Assembly (NCBI GenBank): GCA_002470565.1
Contig: DKMQ01000068.1
Span: 1 to 13,347 of the forward strand
DNA: 13,347 bases
From: Oceanospirillaceae bacterium UBA7410
GTDB taxonomy: Bacteria; Pseudomonadota; Gammaproteobacteria; Pseudomonadales; Balneatricaceae
Reading direction: 5' to 3'
Shown here: piece by piece, positions 1 to 7,143 of the stretch
Layout: each line of letters opens with the position of its first letter
Numbering within the stretch: the first letter of the stretch is position 1
Made by a program: the position numbers and the translations under genes
Notes under the pieces: generated by a model
The model's input: only the letters and a program-made list of their open reading frames with translations
Database searches by the model: none
Told to the model about the DNA's origin: nothing

Positions 1-513
1 GCAAGTGCCCATAAACACTGTAGGGGATAATTTTTGTGGTATCAAATAAAAATTAACAGGCGGCCCACCTGAGTGAATACCAAAGCTTGTAAAGCCCGCA
101 ATAATGGACCAAAAAGTGCCCTTGATAGCGCTGGGCTGTTGCCTAACTGACGACTCAGCCTTAAACCAAAAATTCATCGCAAATGCCACTGCAAGCAAAC
201 CAATGATCAACCGAACATGTGACTCGGTTAGATAACTAAACGTTAAGCTACCTAAAAGCACACCAGTCAGGGCAGCTGGTAACATAATTTTCAAGTTATG
301 TGAGTCCCACTTACCCCAAAATTTGCGTACTGCAAACACATCCATCACACACAAAATAGGCAGTAAAATACCTGCAGCTTGCATGGGGCTCACTACTATA
401 GCCATTAAAGGCACACACACCACGCCGATAGCGTTGCCAAAACCACCTTTAGCCACACCAAAAATAAGCACAGCAGGCACAGCAAATAAATAGAACAATG
501 GGTCAACAATCAT
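1..513 (-). CDS. TSUP (TauE/SafE) family membrane transporter, 3' end cut by the window
   Basis: Read on the minus strand from the ATG at 513, an open frame of 171 codons runs off the left edge without a stop. The protein starts MIVDPLFYLFAVPAVLIFG and continues with KGGFGNAIGVVCVPLMA (about residues 22-38) and the pattern SPMQAAGILLPILCVMD (about 42-58), both typical of the sulfite exporter TauE/SafE family. A second GGPPVNFYL stretch lies near residues 148-156, also a family hallmark. Most of the visible part is hydrophobic, giving roughly four or five membrane segments; the family is usually about 250 residues, so some 80 residues are missing. These inner-membrane permeases move sulfite, sulfonates or other small organic anions, and the substrate cannot be read from sequence. 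The gene follows the fructokinase gene on the same strand after a 115-base gap with its own candidate promoter, so a role in polyol metabolism is not shown. An AAGG ribosome binding site precedes the ATG. Confidence 0.87.
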   Translation of the reverse strand, partial: MIVDPLFYLFAVPAVLIFGVAKGGFGNAIGVVCVPLMAIVVSPMQAAGILLPILCVMDVFAVRKFWGKWDSHNLKIMLPAALTGVLLGSLTFSYLTESHVRLIIGLLAVAFAMNFWFKAESSVRQQPSAIKGTFWSIIAGFTSFGIHSGGPPVNFYLIPQKLSPTVFMGTC

Positions 514-598
514 TATAAAACCTTAATTTTCAAACCCAAGGGTATTAAACAAAGTTTCCCAATCAATACATAACCTCGTATAGCTTGGGCATGATCTA

Positions 599-607
599 AT
601 TATAGCA
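599..607 (-). promoter_or_regulatory. Candidate extended -10 promoter for the TSUP gene
   Basis: On the minus strand this reads TGCTATAAT, a perfect extended -10 element (TG, one base, TATAAT). It lies in the 115-base gap between the fructokinase stop and the TSUP start and would give a leader of about 80 bases. No good -35 box is seen, which extended -10 promoters can tolerate. Read by eye only. Confidence 0.35.
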
Positions 608-628
608 GACACTTTACTACGCGTTATT

Positions 629-1573
629 TTATAGTTCACTCAACCAAGGCGGGTTAGCGCCTTGTCTAGACACGTTAATTCCAGCAACCGTAGCCGCAAA
701 TGCCAATGATGCTGAAAGCTGCGCAGGAGTGACCGCTGCCAGTGCCGCTTTAGACATTAGGTTTTGATTGGCAAGTTTAGCCATGAAGCCTGCATTAAAG
801 GTGTCACCTGCCCCAACCGTATCTACAACACTTACCTTGGGCACAGCTTGGTGAACAGATTCACCTGTGCCTAAATAGGCTGTTGCACCATCAGCGCCTT
901 TAGTAACGACAACTATAGCCTTACTCTGACCACGCAGCGCACTCACCTGATCAGCCTCCACGCCCGAGCTGCCCACTAACCAATCAAGGTCTTCATCTGA
1001 AACCTTGATAATATCAGCCACAGCTATAATGTTTTGTAAGCGTTCTCGGTACGCTTGGTCATTGGTGATAAAACTTGTACGTATGTTGGGATCCAGAATA
1101 ATCACCATATCAACAGCATACTGTTGCGCGATGGCGCAATATGCATCTGCAGCAGGCTCGTTGATTAAGCTAATGCCACCAAAATACAATGCTGTGCAGG
1201 GTGTATTTACACTCTTGCTAGAAGATAAACTTGGCACATCATCTATATGTACTGAGCGACCCGCGCTATTTTCATCATAAAATGTATAGCTTGCATGGCC
1301 ATCATTGAGACTGACAAAAGCTAAGGTAGTAGGTGCATTCGAGCGCATTAGGTAGGATGTGTCTACGTGGCTATCACTTAACTCTTGGCACAACTGCTCG
1401 CCAAAAAGATCATTTGAGATACCTGACAGCATGCCTACTTGCACACCTAAACGTCCCAAGCCAATGGCCGTGTTAAATATAGCTCCACCTACTAAAGGTG
1501 CAAAGCTTGCTTGGCCAGATTCTGAAATCACTGGAACCATATCAATAAGCGCTTCACCACAACAAATAATCAC
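629..1573 (-). CDS. PfkB-family carbohydrate kinase, probable fructokinase
   Basis: Cytoplasmic ribokinase/PfkB-family sugar kinase of 314 residues, a usual length. The N-terminal GGAIFNTAIGLGRLG (about 29-43) is the first PfkB signature. DTVGAGD (251-257) is the second, with D257 as expected catalytic base and the GAG as anion hole. DPNIR (161-165), KVSDEDL (190-196) and VTKGADG (223-229) are also fructokinase-like. The likely reaction is ATP + fructose to fructose 6-phosphate. This matches the context, because the two dehydrogenases encoded divergently would make fructose from mannitol and sorbitol; the known Pseudomonas fluorescens mannitol operon likewise includes a fructokinase (MtlZ). 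The start codon is GTG at 1573, preceded on the minus strand by AGGA about 8 bases upstream; the stop is TAA. Other PfkB sugar substrates cannot be excluded, but the overall pattern (CCGEALIDM, PTTLAFV, SYTFYDENSAGR) is that of fructokinases. Confidence 0.88.
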   Translation of the reverse strand: MIICCGEALIDMVPVISESGQASFAPLVGGAIFNTAIGLGRLGVQVGMLSGISNDLFGEQLCQELSDSHVDTSYLMRSNAPTTLAFVSLNDGHASYTFYDENSAGRSVHIDDVPSLSSSKSVNTPCTALYFGGISLINEPAADAYCAIAQQYAVDMVIILDPNIRTSFITNDQAYRERLQNIIAVADIIKVSDEDLDWLVGSSGVEADQVSALRGQSKAIVVVTKGADGATAYLGTGESVHQAVPKVSVVDTVGAGDTFNAGFMAKLANQNLMSKAALAAVTPAQLSASLAFAATVAGINVSRQGANPPWLSEL

Positions 1574-1677
1574 AATAAATCCTAGTCTTTTAAAAAGTGT
1601 ATAAGGTCTAATATCTCACAGGCATCGTATTAACATGCTAACAGTGTAATAAGAGGACATAAAGTAAAGCAGTATAG

Positions 1678-1694
1678 AGCAATACTATATTGCT
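1678..1694. promoter_or_regulatory. Palindrome, candidate operator
   Basis: AGCAATA and TATTGCT form perfect 7-base arms around a 3-base centre. The element lies between the two divergent genes. On the minus strand a TATACT hexamer that could be a -10 box for the kinase lies at 1671-1676, beside the palindrome. The binding protein is unknown, and no LacI- or GntR-type regulator is encoded in the window. Confidence 0.4.
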
Positions 1695-1703
1695 TAATTA
1701 AGG

Positions 1704-1732
1704 TTGAATTTATACTAATTTGCAGATATGTT
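1704..1732 (+). promoter_or_regulatory. Candidate sigma70 promoter for the polyol transport operon
   Basis: TTGAAT (1704-1709) and TATGTT (1727-1732) are separated by 17 bases and face the binding-protein gene. The hexamers match consensus only moderately, as expected for an activator-dependent promoter. The transcript would carry a leader of about 165 bases. Confidence 0.3.
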
Positions 1733-1749
1733 GTATAAAAACCAACATA
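1727..1749. promoter_or_regulatory. Interrupted inverted repeat, candidate operator
   Basis: TATGTTG (1727-1733) and CAACATA (1743-1749) are perfect 7-base arms separated by 9 bases. The left arm overlaps the candidate -10 box of the rightward promoter. A second, weaker dyad of the same total length (CAGTA...TACTG, 1765-1787) follows 38 bases centre to centre. Confidence 0.35.
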
Positions 1750-1905
1750 ACGTCAAAAAAGTACCAGTATTTGAAAAATTTGTACTGTTTTACAGCCCAT
1801 CTCAGAGCTATTGTTACATCAGGCATGACTAAATTACTTTTGTTGCGCTGAATCAACTACCAGAACAGTTAATAATAAAACCGAGATTTATCTCTGGAGA
1901 AAAAT

Positions 1906-3216
1906 ATGAAAATTTTGAAGATGTCAGCAATTGCTGCGTCAGTAGCACTAAGCAGTGTATCTGCTGCTCAAGCTGCCGATCTAACTATTGCCACTGTAAA
2001 CAATGGCCACATGATCGAAATGCAAAAGCTAACAGGTCACTTTGAAAAAGCTAACCCTGGAATTAATGTAAACTGGGTAACTCTGGACGAAGGTACTTTA
2101 CGTTCACGTGTAACTACAGACATCGCTACTAAAGGCGGTCAGTTTGACGTTATGACTATCGGCATGTACGAAGCACCAATGTGGGGCGCTAAAGGCTGGT
2201 TAGAAGCTTTAGATTTCGATGCAAGCTACGATGTGAATGATATCCTTCCTGCAATGCGCGGTGGTTTATCTGACGGCGGCAACCTATACGCTGCTCCATT
2301 CTACGGCGAAAGTTCAATGATCATGTACCGCAAGGACTTGATGGATGCTGCTGGCATGACTATGCCTGATAGCCCAACTTGGGGACACATTGAAGACGCA
2401 GCTGCGGCAATGACTGACAAAGACAATGGCGTATACGGCATTTGTCTTCGTGGCAAGCCAGGTTGGGGCGACAACATGGCCTTTATCACTACTTTAGCTA
2501 ACTCGTTTGGCGCACAGTGGTTTGATATGGACAAGAAGCCTCAGTTAGATTCTCCAGCATGGAACCACGCTGTTAATTTCTACGTTGACTTGCTAAACAA
2601 CTATGGTCCTCCAGGATCATCTGGTAACAGCTTTAACGAAATCCTTGCACTAACCAACGCTGGAAAGTGTGGCATGTGGATTGACGCTACTATCGCAGCT
2701 TCTTTCGTATCAGATCCAGCACAGTCTTCTGTTGCAGAGCACATGGCTTTCGCACAGTCTCCTGTAGCTGTTTCTAGCCGTGGCGCTAACTGGTTGTGGG
2801 CATGGGCTCTAGCAGTACCTGCTGGAACTCAACAGTCTGCAGAAGCTCAAGCTTTCGTACAGTGGGCTACTTCTAAGGAATACATCGAGCTAGTTGCTGC
2901 AACTAACGGTTGGGCTTCTGTACCTACTGGTACTCGTCAGTCTACTTATGACAACAAGAACTTTACTGACGCTGCAGTATTTGCTGACGCAGAGCTAAAG
3001 GCTATCTTGTCTGCTGATCCAAGCAACTCAACTCAAGCTCCTAGCCCATTCAAGGGTGTTCAGTTCCAAGCTATTCCTGAGTTCGCTGACATTGCTGGTG
3101 CCGTTGGCCAACAGCTTTCTGCTGCTCTAGCTGGTGACATCACTGTTGAAGAAGCTCTTGCTGAATCACAAAAAGCTGCTGATCGCGCTATGCGTAAGGC
3201 TAAGTACTACAAGTAA
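1906..3216 (+). CDS. smoE: Periplasmic sorbitol/mannitol-binding protein of an ABC transporter
   Basis: Extracellular solute-binding protein (family 1) that should capture sugar alcohols in the periplasm and deliver them to the SmoF/SmoG permease. The 436-residue product begins with a clear Sec signal peptide: basic MKILK, a hydrophobic Ala/Ser/Val core, and an AQA|AD cleavage site after residue 23. The mature part starts ADLTIATVNNGHMIEMQKL and contains KGGQFDVMTIGMYEAPMWG, the pattern of the SmoE/MtlE polyol-binding group. The start is fixed by GGAGA five bases before the ATG. Codon choice is strongly biased (GCT, CGT, AAC, TTC), suggesting high expression. It is first in the plus-strand cluster and is followed by a strong hairpin at 3247-3285, so it is probably made in excess over the permease subunits. 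Substrate assignment rests on the two polyol dehydrogenases downstream; arabitol or another polyol remains possible. Confidence 0.9.
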   Translation: MKILKMSAIAASVALSSVSAAQAADLTIATVNNGHMIEMQKLTGHFEKANPGINVNWVTLDEGTLRSRVTTDIATKGGQFDVMTIGMYEAPMWGAKGWLEALDFDASYDVNDILPAMRGGLSDGGNLYAAPFYGESSMIMYRKDLMDAAGMTMPDSPTWGHIEDAAAAMTDKDNGVYGICLRGKPGWGDNMAFITTLANSFGAQWFDMDKKPQLDSPAWNHAVNFYVDLLNNYGPPGSSGNSFNEILALTNAGKCGMWIDATIAASFVSDPAQSSVAEHMAFAQSPVAVSSRGANWLWAWALAVPAGTQQSAEAQAFVQWATSKEYIELVAATNGWASVPTGTRQSTYDNKNFTDAAVFADAELKAILSADPSNSTQAPSPFKGVQFQAIPEFADIAGAVGQQLSAALAGDITVEEALAESQKAADRAMRKAKYYK

Positions 3217-3246
3217 TTGATCATTAGATCAGTCTTTTAGTTACAA

Positions 3247-3290
3247 AAAACAGGGCCTTAAGTATAAAACCTAAGGCCCTGTTTTATTTT
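3247..3290 (+). terminator. Hairpin with T-rich tail between smoE and smoF
   Basis: A perfect 14-base stem with GC-rich core (AAAACAGGGCCTTA at 3247-3260, complementary to 3272-3285) with an 11-base loop is followed by a T-rich run. This is a classic intrinsic terminator. As the ABC genes continue on the same strand, it likely acts as a partial terminator or as a block to 3' exonucleases, raising the level of binding-protein mRNA relative to downstream genes. Confidence 0.85.
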
Positions 3291-3321
3291 TCCTCAACAC
3301 ACCGAGATTATAATAAATCTT

Positions 3322-4221
3322 ATGAACTCCCTGTCTAATACATCTACTCAAACACCACGCAAATGGTTAAACATGGTTAACCTGCTAAAGGCGCCATCAA
3401 TCATTTTGCTACTTGTTTGGATGATTGTGCCCCTGAGCATGACTTTGTACTACTCATTTGTTGAGTACAATCTACTCTACCCTGGGCCTAAGTTATTTAT
3501 TGGTTTAGAAAACTACAGTTACTTTTCTACCGATTCAGCTTTTTTCCCTGCATTATTTAATACCTTAGTTTTAGTTGGCTCTGTACTGATTATTACAGTC
3601 GTACTAGGTTTAGCTCTTGCTTTGTTAGTGAATCAGCCATTTTTTGGACGAGGCATTGTCCGCGTATTACTGATTTCACCTTTCTTTATTATGCCAACTG
3701 TTAATGCATTGATATGGAAAAACATGATGATGGACCCCAACTACGGGATCTTTTCTGTCATCTCTGATTTTTTCAATGCCGTACCTATTAACTGGCTAGA
3801 GGATATGCCACTAGCGTCTGTCATCATGATGGTGAGCTGGCAGTGGACACCCTTTGCTTTGCTTATATTTATGACATCGCTTCAATCACAAGATACTGAA
3901 CAAAAAGAAGCCGCCCAGCTTGATGGTGCAGGTTTTTGGTCTATCTTTCGTTTCCTTACCCTGCCTCACCTTGCAAGGCCTATCGCCATTGTAGTGATGA
4001 TCCAGACTATTTTTCACCTGTCCTTGTTTGCAGAGATTTTTGTTACCACAGGTGGCGGACCAGGCTTTGCTAGCACCAACTTAGCATGGTTAATATATCG
4101 ACAAGCCTTCCTTGCATATGATGTAGGTGTTGCTTCAGCCGGTGGCGTATTTGCTATCATTTTAGCCAATATAGTGGCTTTTTTCTTAATCCGAGCCGTT
4201 GGCAAGAATCTAACGGAATAA
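3322..4221 (+). CDS. smoF: Sugar-alcohol ABC transporter permease, MalF type
   Basis: Inner-membrane permease subunit of 299 residues, first of the pair. About six membrane segments are visible (near residues 24-46, 82-104, 113-133, 164-186, 219-241 and 270-292). The cytoplasmic EAA loop, EAAQLDGAGFWSIFRFLTLP (196-215), docks the ATPase. GGGPGFAST (244-252) is typical of MalF/UgpA-like subunits. It follows the terminator-like hairpin and sits 3 bases before the second permease gene, so the two are translated together. The start is uncertain: no good Shine-Dalgarno sequence precedes the ATG at 3322, and Met18 (ATG at 3373) is an in-frame alternative close to the first membrane segment. The family assignment is firm; the exact substrate is inferred from neighbours. 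Confidence 0.9.
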   Translation: MNSLSNTSTQTPRKWLNMVNLLKAPSIILLLVWMIVPLSMTLYYSFVEYNLLYPGPKLFIGLENYSYFSTDSAFFPALFNTLVLVGSVLIITVVLGLALALLVNQPFFGRGIVRVLLISPFFIMPTVNALIWKNMMMDPNYGIFSVISDFFNAVPINWLEDMPLASVIMMVSWQWTPFALLIFMTSLQSQDTEQKEAAQLDGAGFWSIFRFLTLPHLARPIAIVVMIQTIFHLSLFAEIFVTTGGGPGFASTNLAWLIYRQAFLAYDVGVASAGGVFAIILANIVAFFLIRAVGKNLTE

Positions 4222-4224
4222 CCT

Positions 4225-5061
4225 ATGATTTTAAATATATCTCAACGTAAAACGATCAAACACTGGGCTACTGGTTTGTTTGCATGGATGGTTGCTTTAA
4301 CATTATTCTTCCCTATTTTGTGGATGATCATGACCAGCTTTAAAACTGAGTTACAGGCTATTTCTCAGCCGCCATTACTCTTTTGGGAAGCCACATTAGA
4401 TAACTACGCCCTCATTCAAGAGCGCAGTGATTATCTTAAATATGCTTTAAACTCTTTATACACTTCTGTAGGTGGCACTTTACTGGCCTTGATCGTTGCT
4501 GTCCCTAGTGCATATGCGATGGCATTTTTTCCAGGAAAATACACTAAAGATATTTTGTTGTGGATGCTTTCTACCAAAATGTTGCCTGCTGTTGGCGTGT
4601 TGATTCCAATCTATATGATTACTCAAATGGGTGGATTGCTAGATAGTATTTATCCATTGATTCTCATTTTTGCACTTATGAACCTGCCAATCATCATGTG
4701 GATGTTGTATACCTACTTTAAAGAAATTCCTAAAGAAATTCTTGAAGCAGCCCGTATGGATGGTGCAACGACCAGCGACGAACTTCGTCATGTGGTAATG
4801 CCTTTATCTTGGGGTGGTATTGCTTCAGCTGGCTTATTGTCATTGATCTTATGTTGGAATGAAGCCTTTTGGTCAATTCAACTTACTGCATCAGATGCAG
4901 GAACACTAGCAGCACTCATCGCCTCTTACTCCAGCCCAGAAGGCCTATTTTGGGCCAAAGTTTCAGCTGCATCTACCATGGCTTGTGCGCCAATTATCGT
5001 CTTTGGCTGGTTCTGCCAAAAGCAATTGGTTCAAGGTTTAACTTTTGGTGCGGTGAAATAA
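4225..5061 (+). CDS. smoG: Sugar-alcohol ABC transporter permease, MalG type
   Basis: Second inner-membrane permease subunit, 278 residues. A hydrophobic N-terminal segment (about 15-36) ending in WMIMTSFKTE, a common MalG-like pattern, is followed by further membrane segments near 75-100, 108-132, 140-163, 196-212 and 243-263. The EAA loop is EAARMDGATTSDELRHVVMP (174-193). The C terminus LVQGLTFGAVK is characteristic of this subunit type, where the tail reaches into the translocation pore or ATPase interface. The gene starts 3 bases after smoF, and its GGA-type ribosome site lies inside the end of smoF, so translation is coupled. The ATPase gene follows after 9 bases. It should form the transmembrane heterodimer with SmoF. 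Confidence 0.92.
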   Translation: MILNISQRKTIKHWATGLFAWMVALTLFFPILWMIMTSFKTELQAISQPPLLFWEATLDNYALIQERSDYLKYALNSLYTSVGGTLLALIVAVPSAYAMAFFPGKYTKDILLWMLSTKMLPAVGVLIPIYMITQMGGLLDSIYPLILIFALMNLPIIMWMLYTYFKEIPKEILEAARMDGATTSDELRHVVMPLSWGGIASAGLLSLILCWNEAFWSIQLTASDAGTLAALIASYSSPEGLFWAKVSAASTMACAPIIVFGWFCQKQLVQGLTFGAVK

Positions 5062-5070
5062 GGAATTATA

Positions 5071-6138
5071 ATGTCTACTTTAAATATCTCTCAGTTACAC
5101 AAACATTTTGACGACTTTCACGCCATTCGTGGAATTAACTTAAGCATCGAAGAAGGCGAATTTGTTGTCTTTGTAGGCCCATCAGGCTGCGGTAAATCTA
5201 CCCTTTTGCGCTTAATTGCAGGTTTAGAAGACGTCAGCGGTGGTAATATCTCTCTTGGTGATCGCGATATTACCCAAGTGCCTGCTGCTCAGCGTGATCT
5301 AGCGATGGTGTTCCAATCCTACGCGCTTTACCCGCACATGAACGTTGCAGAGAACATGTCTTTTGCTCTTCGTTTAGCTGGCGCAAGTAAAGAAGAAATT
5401 GCTCAAAAAGTAGCTGACACAGCGGCTATTTTACAACTTGAGCCACTACTTGATCGTAAGCCTAAAGCATTGTCTGGTGGCCAACGCCAACGTGTGGCTA
5501 TAGGCCGAGCTATCGTGCGTCATCCATCAGTGTTTTTGTTTGATGAACCATTATCAAACCTAGATGCTGCACTGCGTGTACAAATGCGTCAAGAGCTTGC
5601 TGCCCTGCATCACCGCCTTCAAGCTACTATGATTTATGTGACTCACGACCAAGTTGAAGCAATGACTTTAGCGGATAAAGTGGTCATTCTAAACGCCGGT
5701 CAGGTAGAGCAAGTGGGCACGCCCATGGACGTTTATTACAACCCAGAAAGTCGTTTTGTAGCTGAATTTATTGGTACACCTAAGATGAATTTCTTCCCTA
5801 TGGATGAAACGGTGACCAACTACTTAAACAACAATGAAAAGGTTGATCGCAACCTTGAAAATGCGGCATGGATTGGTGCCCGCCCAGAGTCAATTATGTT
5901 GGATAAAAAAGGCATGTTTGGTACTGTGAACTTAATTGAACGTCTAGGTGCAGAAACACTCGTTTATCTAACTTATGGTAATGATTGTCAAATTGCTATT
6001 CGTGCTTCAAGCCTAGCGCCAGTTACACTGGGAGAAACGATTGAATTTGGTCTAGATTTAGAGCAAGTGCACAGCTTTGATGAAAAAGGTGCGCGTCTTA
6101 GCCCTGCAATCACTGGTGATTTGATTAAGTCGTTATAA
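5071..6138 (+). CDS. smoK: Sugar-alcohol ABC transporter ATP-binding protein, MalK type
   Basis: Cytoplasmic ATPase that powers the transporter, 355 residues. Motifs in order are Walker A GPSGCGKST (36-44), Q-loop Q82 in VFQSYALYPHM, signature LSGGQ (134-138), Walker B FLFDEP (155-160) with catalytic E159, D-loop SNLD (162-165) and switch H192 in VTHDQVEAM. The region after about residue 235 is a MalK-type regulatory/TOBE domain with GARPESI (269-275). FIGTPKMNFF (233-242) is the usual linker of sugar ATPases. All catalytic residues are present. An AGGA ribosome site precedes the ATG in a 9-base gap after smoG. Subunits of this type sometimes serve several sugar transporters, but its place directly behind the two permeases argues for a dedicated role. 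Confidence 0.94.
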   Translation: MSTLNISQLHKHFDDFHAIRGINLSIEEGEFVVFVGPSGCGKSTLLRLIAGLEDVSGGNISLGDRDITQVPAAQRDLAMVFQSYALYPHMNVAENMSFALRLAGASKEEIAQKVADTAAILQLEPLLDRKPKALSGGQRQRVAIGRAIVRHPSVFLFDEPLSNLDAALRVQMRQELAALHHRLQATMIYVTHDQVEAMTLADKVVILNAGQVEQVGTPMDVYYNPESRFVAEFIGTPKMNFFPMDETVTNYLNNNEKVDRNLENAAWIGARPESIMLDKKGMFGTVNLIERLGAETLVYLTYGNDCQIAIRASSLAPVTLGETIEFGLDLEQVHSFDEKGARLSPAITGDLIKSL

Positions 6139-6148
6139 AAAATACATT

Positions 6149-6166
6149 AATTTGTAGTATGTTTTA
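6149..6166 (+). promoter_or_regulatory. Candidate regulator site upstream of the AraC-type gene
   Basis: AATTTGTAGTATGTTTTA lies in the 41-base gap between smoK and the AraC-type gene. It resembles AATTTGTACTGTTTTA at 1777-1792 and AATTTGCAGATATGTTGTA at 1717-1735 in the divergent control region. A weak promoter-like pair, TTGATT (6121) and TACATT (6143), overlaps it. A common binding site for the encoded regulator is possible but unproven. Confidence 0.3.
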
Positions 6167-6179
6167 AAGGGAGGCCCGT

Positions 6180-7094
6180 ATGAAAACAGACACGTTTAAT
6201 CAAGTAGAGATCATTGAAAATGTTGATGATGGTATCTATTACTTGGAACACGGCTGGCCTTCCGACTTAATCCGCTGGCATGCCCACGCGCCTTACGAGT
6301 TACACCTTATGGTGAGCACTCACGGTAAGGTGTTTGTAGGTGATCACATTGGCCGCTATCAACCTGGCCAACTAATTCTTGTGGGGCCGCACGTGCCCCA
6401 TAATTGGGTCACAAACAAAGATGAGCCCAGTCCTGTGGCTGTGCGCGACATGGTGATTGTTTTTTCTCATACATCCATGGATCACATGCTTCAAGGATTT
6501 AGCGAAATTCAAGAATTAATGTCGATGCTTGAGCTATCTCAGTCTGGCCTTGAATTTGTTGACTTTGATATGTCCCAAGCCATAGATTTGTTTGGCAAAG
6601 TGCGTGATGCATCAGGTGTGGAGCGTTTTTTAGCTTTTATGCATCTTTTGTCAAAGCTTAAAGCCTGGCCACACAAACGCACCCTATCTACTGCAAAACT
6701 TACCTCACCACTAACAAATTCAGCCGCCAATAAAATAAACGATGTGGTGCAATATATTGCTGATCATTACCAAGAAAATTTATCTCTTGGAAAGATGTCC
6801 ACCATGATTAATATGAGCGAAAGCGCATTCTCAAGGCATTTTGCCAAATCTACGGGCAATAAATTTGTTGAATTTGTAAACCGGGTGCGCATAGGCAGAG
6901 CATGCATTCAATTAGCCGAGACTAATGATCAGATATCAGCGATTTGTTTTGATGTTGGATTCAACAACATTACCAATTTCAATCGTCATTTTGTGAAGCT
7001 AAAAGGCAAAACGCCTGGAGAATACCGACGCATTATCCAAACCAATTTAGGTAAAGATAAAGCCATTGTAAAACCAACAATAGCCATGCCATAA
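6180..7094 (+). CDS. AraC-family transcriptional regulator of the polyol operon (MtlR-like)
   Basis: Cytoplasmic DNA-binding regulator of 304 residues. The N-terminal part (about 15-95) looks like a sugar-sensing cupin: RWHAHAPYELHLM (32-44) and YQPGQLILVGPHVPHNW (60-76) have the His-rich and PGQ...GP.VPH patterns of such domains. The C-terminal part holds two helix-turn-helix motifs, SLGKMSTMINMSESAFSRHF (202-221) and the AraC signature region DQISAICFDVGFNNITNFNRHF (250-271) ending KGKTPGEYRR (275-284). It probably activates the transport and dehydrogenase genes when a polyol is bound, as MtlR does in Pseudomonas. A strong AGGGAGG ribosome site precedes the ATG at 6180. Its place between the transporter and dehydrogenase genes means it should be co-transcribed with its presumed targets, which allows positive feedback. 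The effector cannot be read from sequence. Confidence 0.88.
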   Translation: MKTDTFNQVEIIENVDDGIYYLEHGWPSDLIRWHAHAPYELHLMVSTHGKVFVGDHIGRYQPGQLILVGPHVPHNWVTNKDEPSPVAVRDMVIVFSHTSMDHMLQGFSEIQELMSMLELSQSGLEFVDFDMSQAIDLFGKVRDASGVERFLAFMHLLSKLKAWPHKRTLSTAKLTSPLTNSAANKINDVVQYIADHYQENLSLGKMSTMINMSESAFSRHFAKSTGNKFVEFVNRVRIGRACIQLAETNDQISAICFDVGFNNITNFNRHFVKLKGKTPGEYRRIIQTNLGKDKAIVKPTIAMP

Positions 7095-7143
7095 CATTTG
7101 GCTAGTTTCTAAAAAAAATTATAAGTACGATAAAGATAACACT

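Larger units (their letters stand above)
1574..1905. promoter_or_regulatory. Divergent control region between fructokinase and polyol operon
   Basis: A 332-base AT-rich stretch with no gene. It must hold promoters for both the minus-strand kinase and the plus-strand transport operon. By eye it contains a tight palindrome (1678-1694), two interrupted 23-base dyads (1727-1749 and 1765-1787), a candidate sigma70 promoter facing right (1704-1732), two copies of an AATTTGYA...GTTKTA motif (starting 1717 and 1777), and a small GAGAT/ATCTC hairpin (1883-1894) just upstream of the ribosome binding site GGAGA (1896-1900) of the binding-protein gene. Which element binds the AraC-type regulator is not known from sequence. 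Confidence 0.7.

Noticed and set aside
3301..3372. A start for smoF at the internal ATG at 3373
   Set aside because: Neither ATG has a clear ribosome site; the upstream one keeps the hydrophilic N-terminal tail that is common in such permeases, so it was kept with a note of doubt.
7081..7104. TAGCCA/TGGCTA dyad at the end of the AraC-type gene
   Set aside because: The 6-base arms have a 12-base loop and are followed by an A-run rather than a T-run on the plus strand, so there is little support for a terminator.
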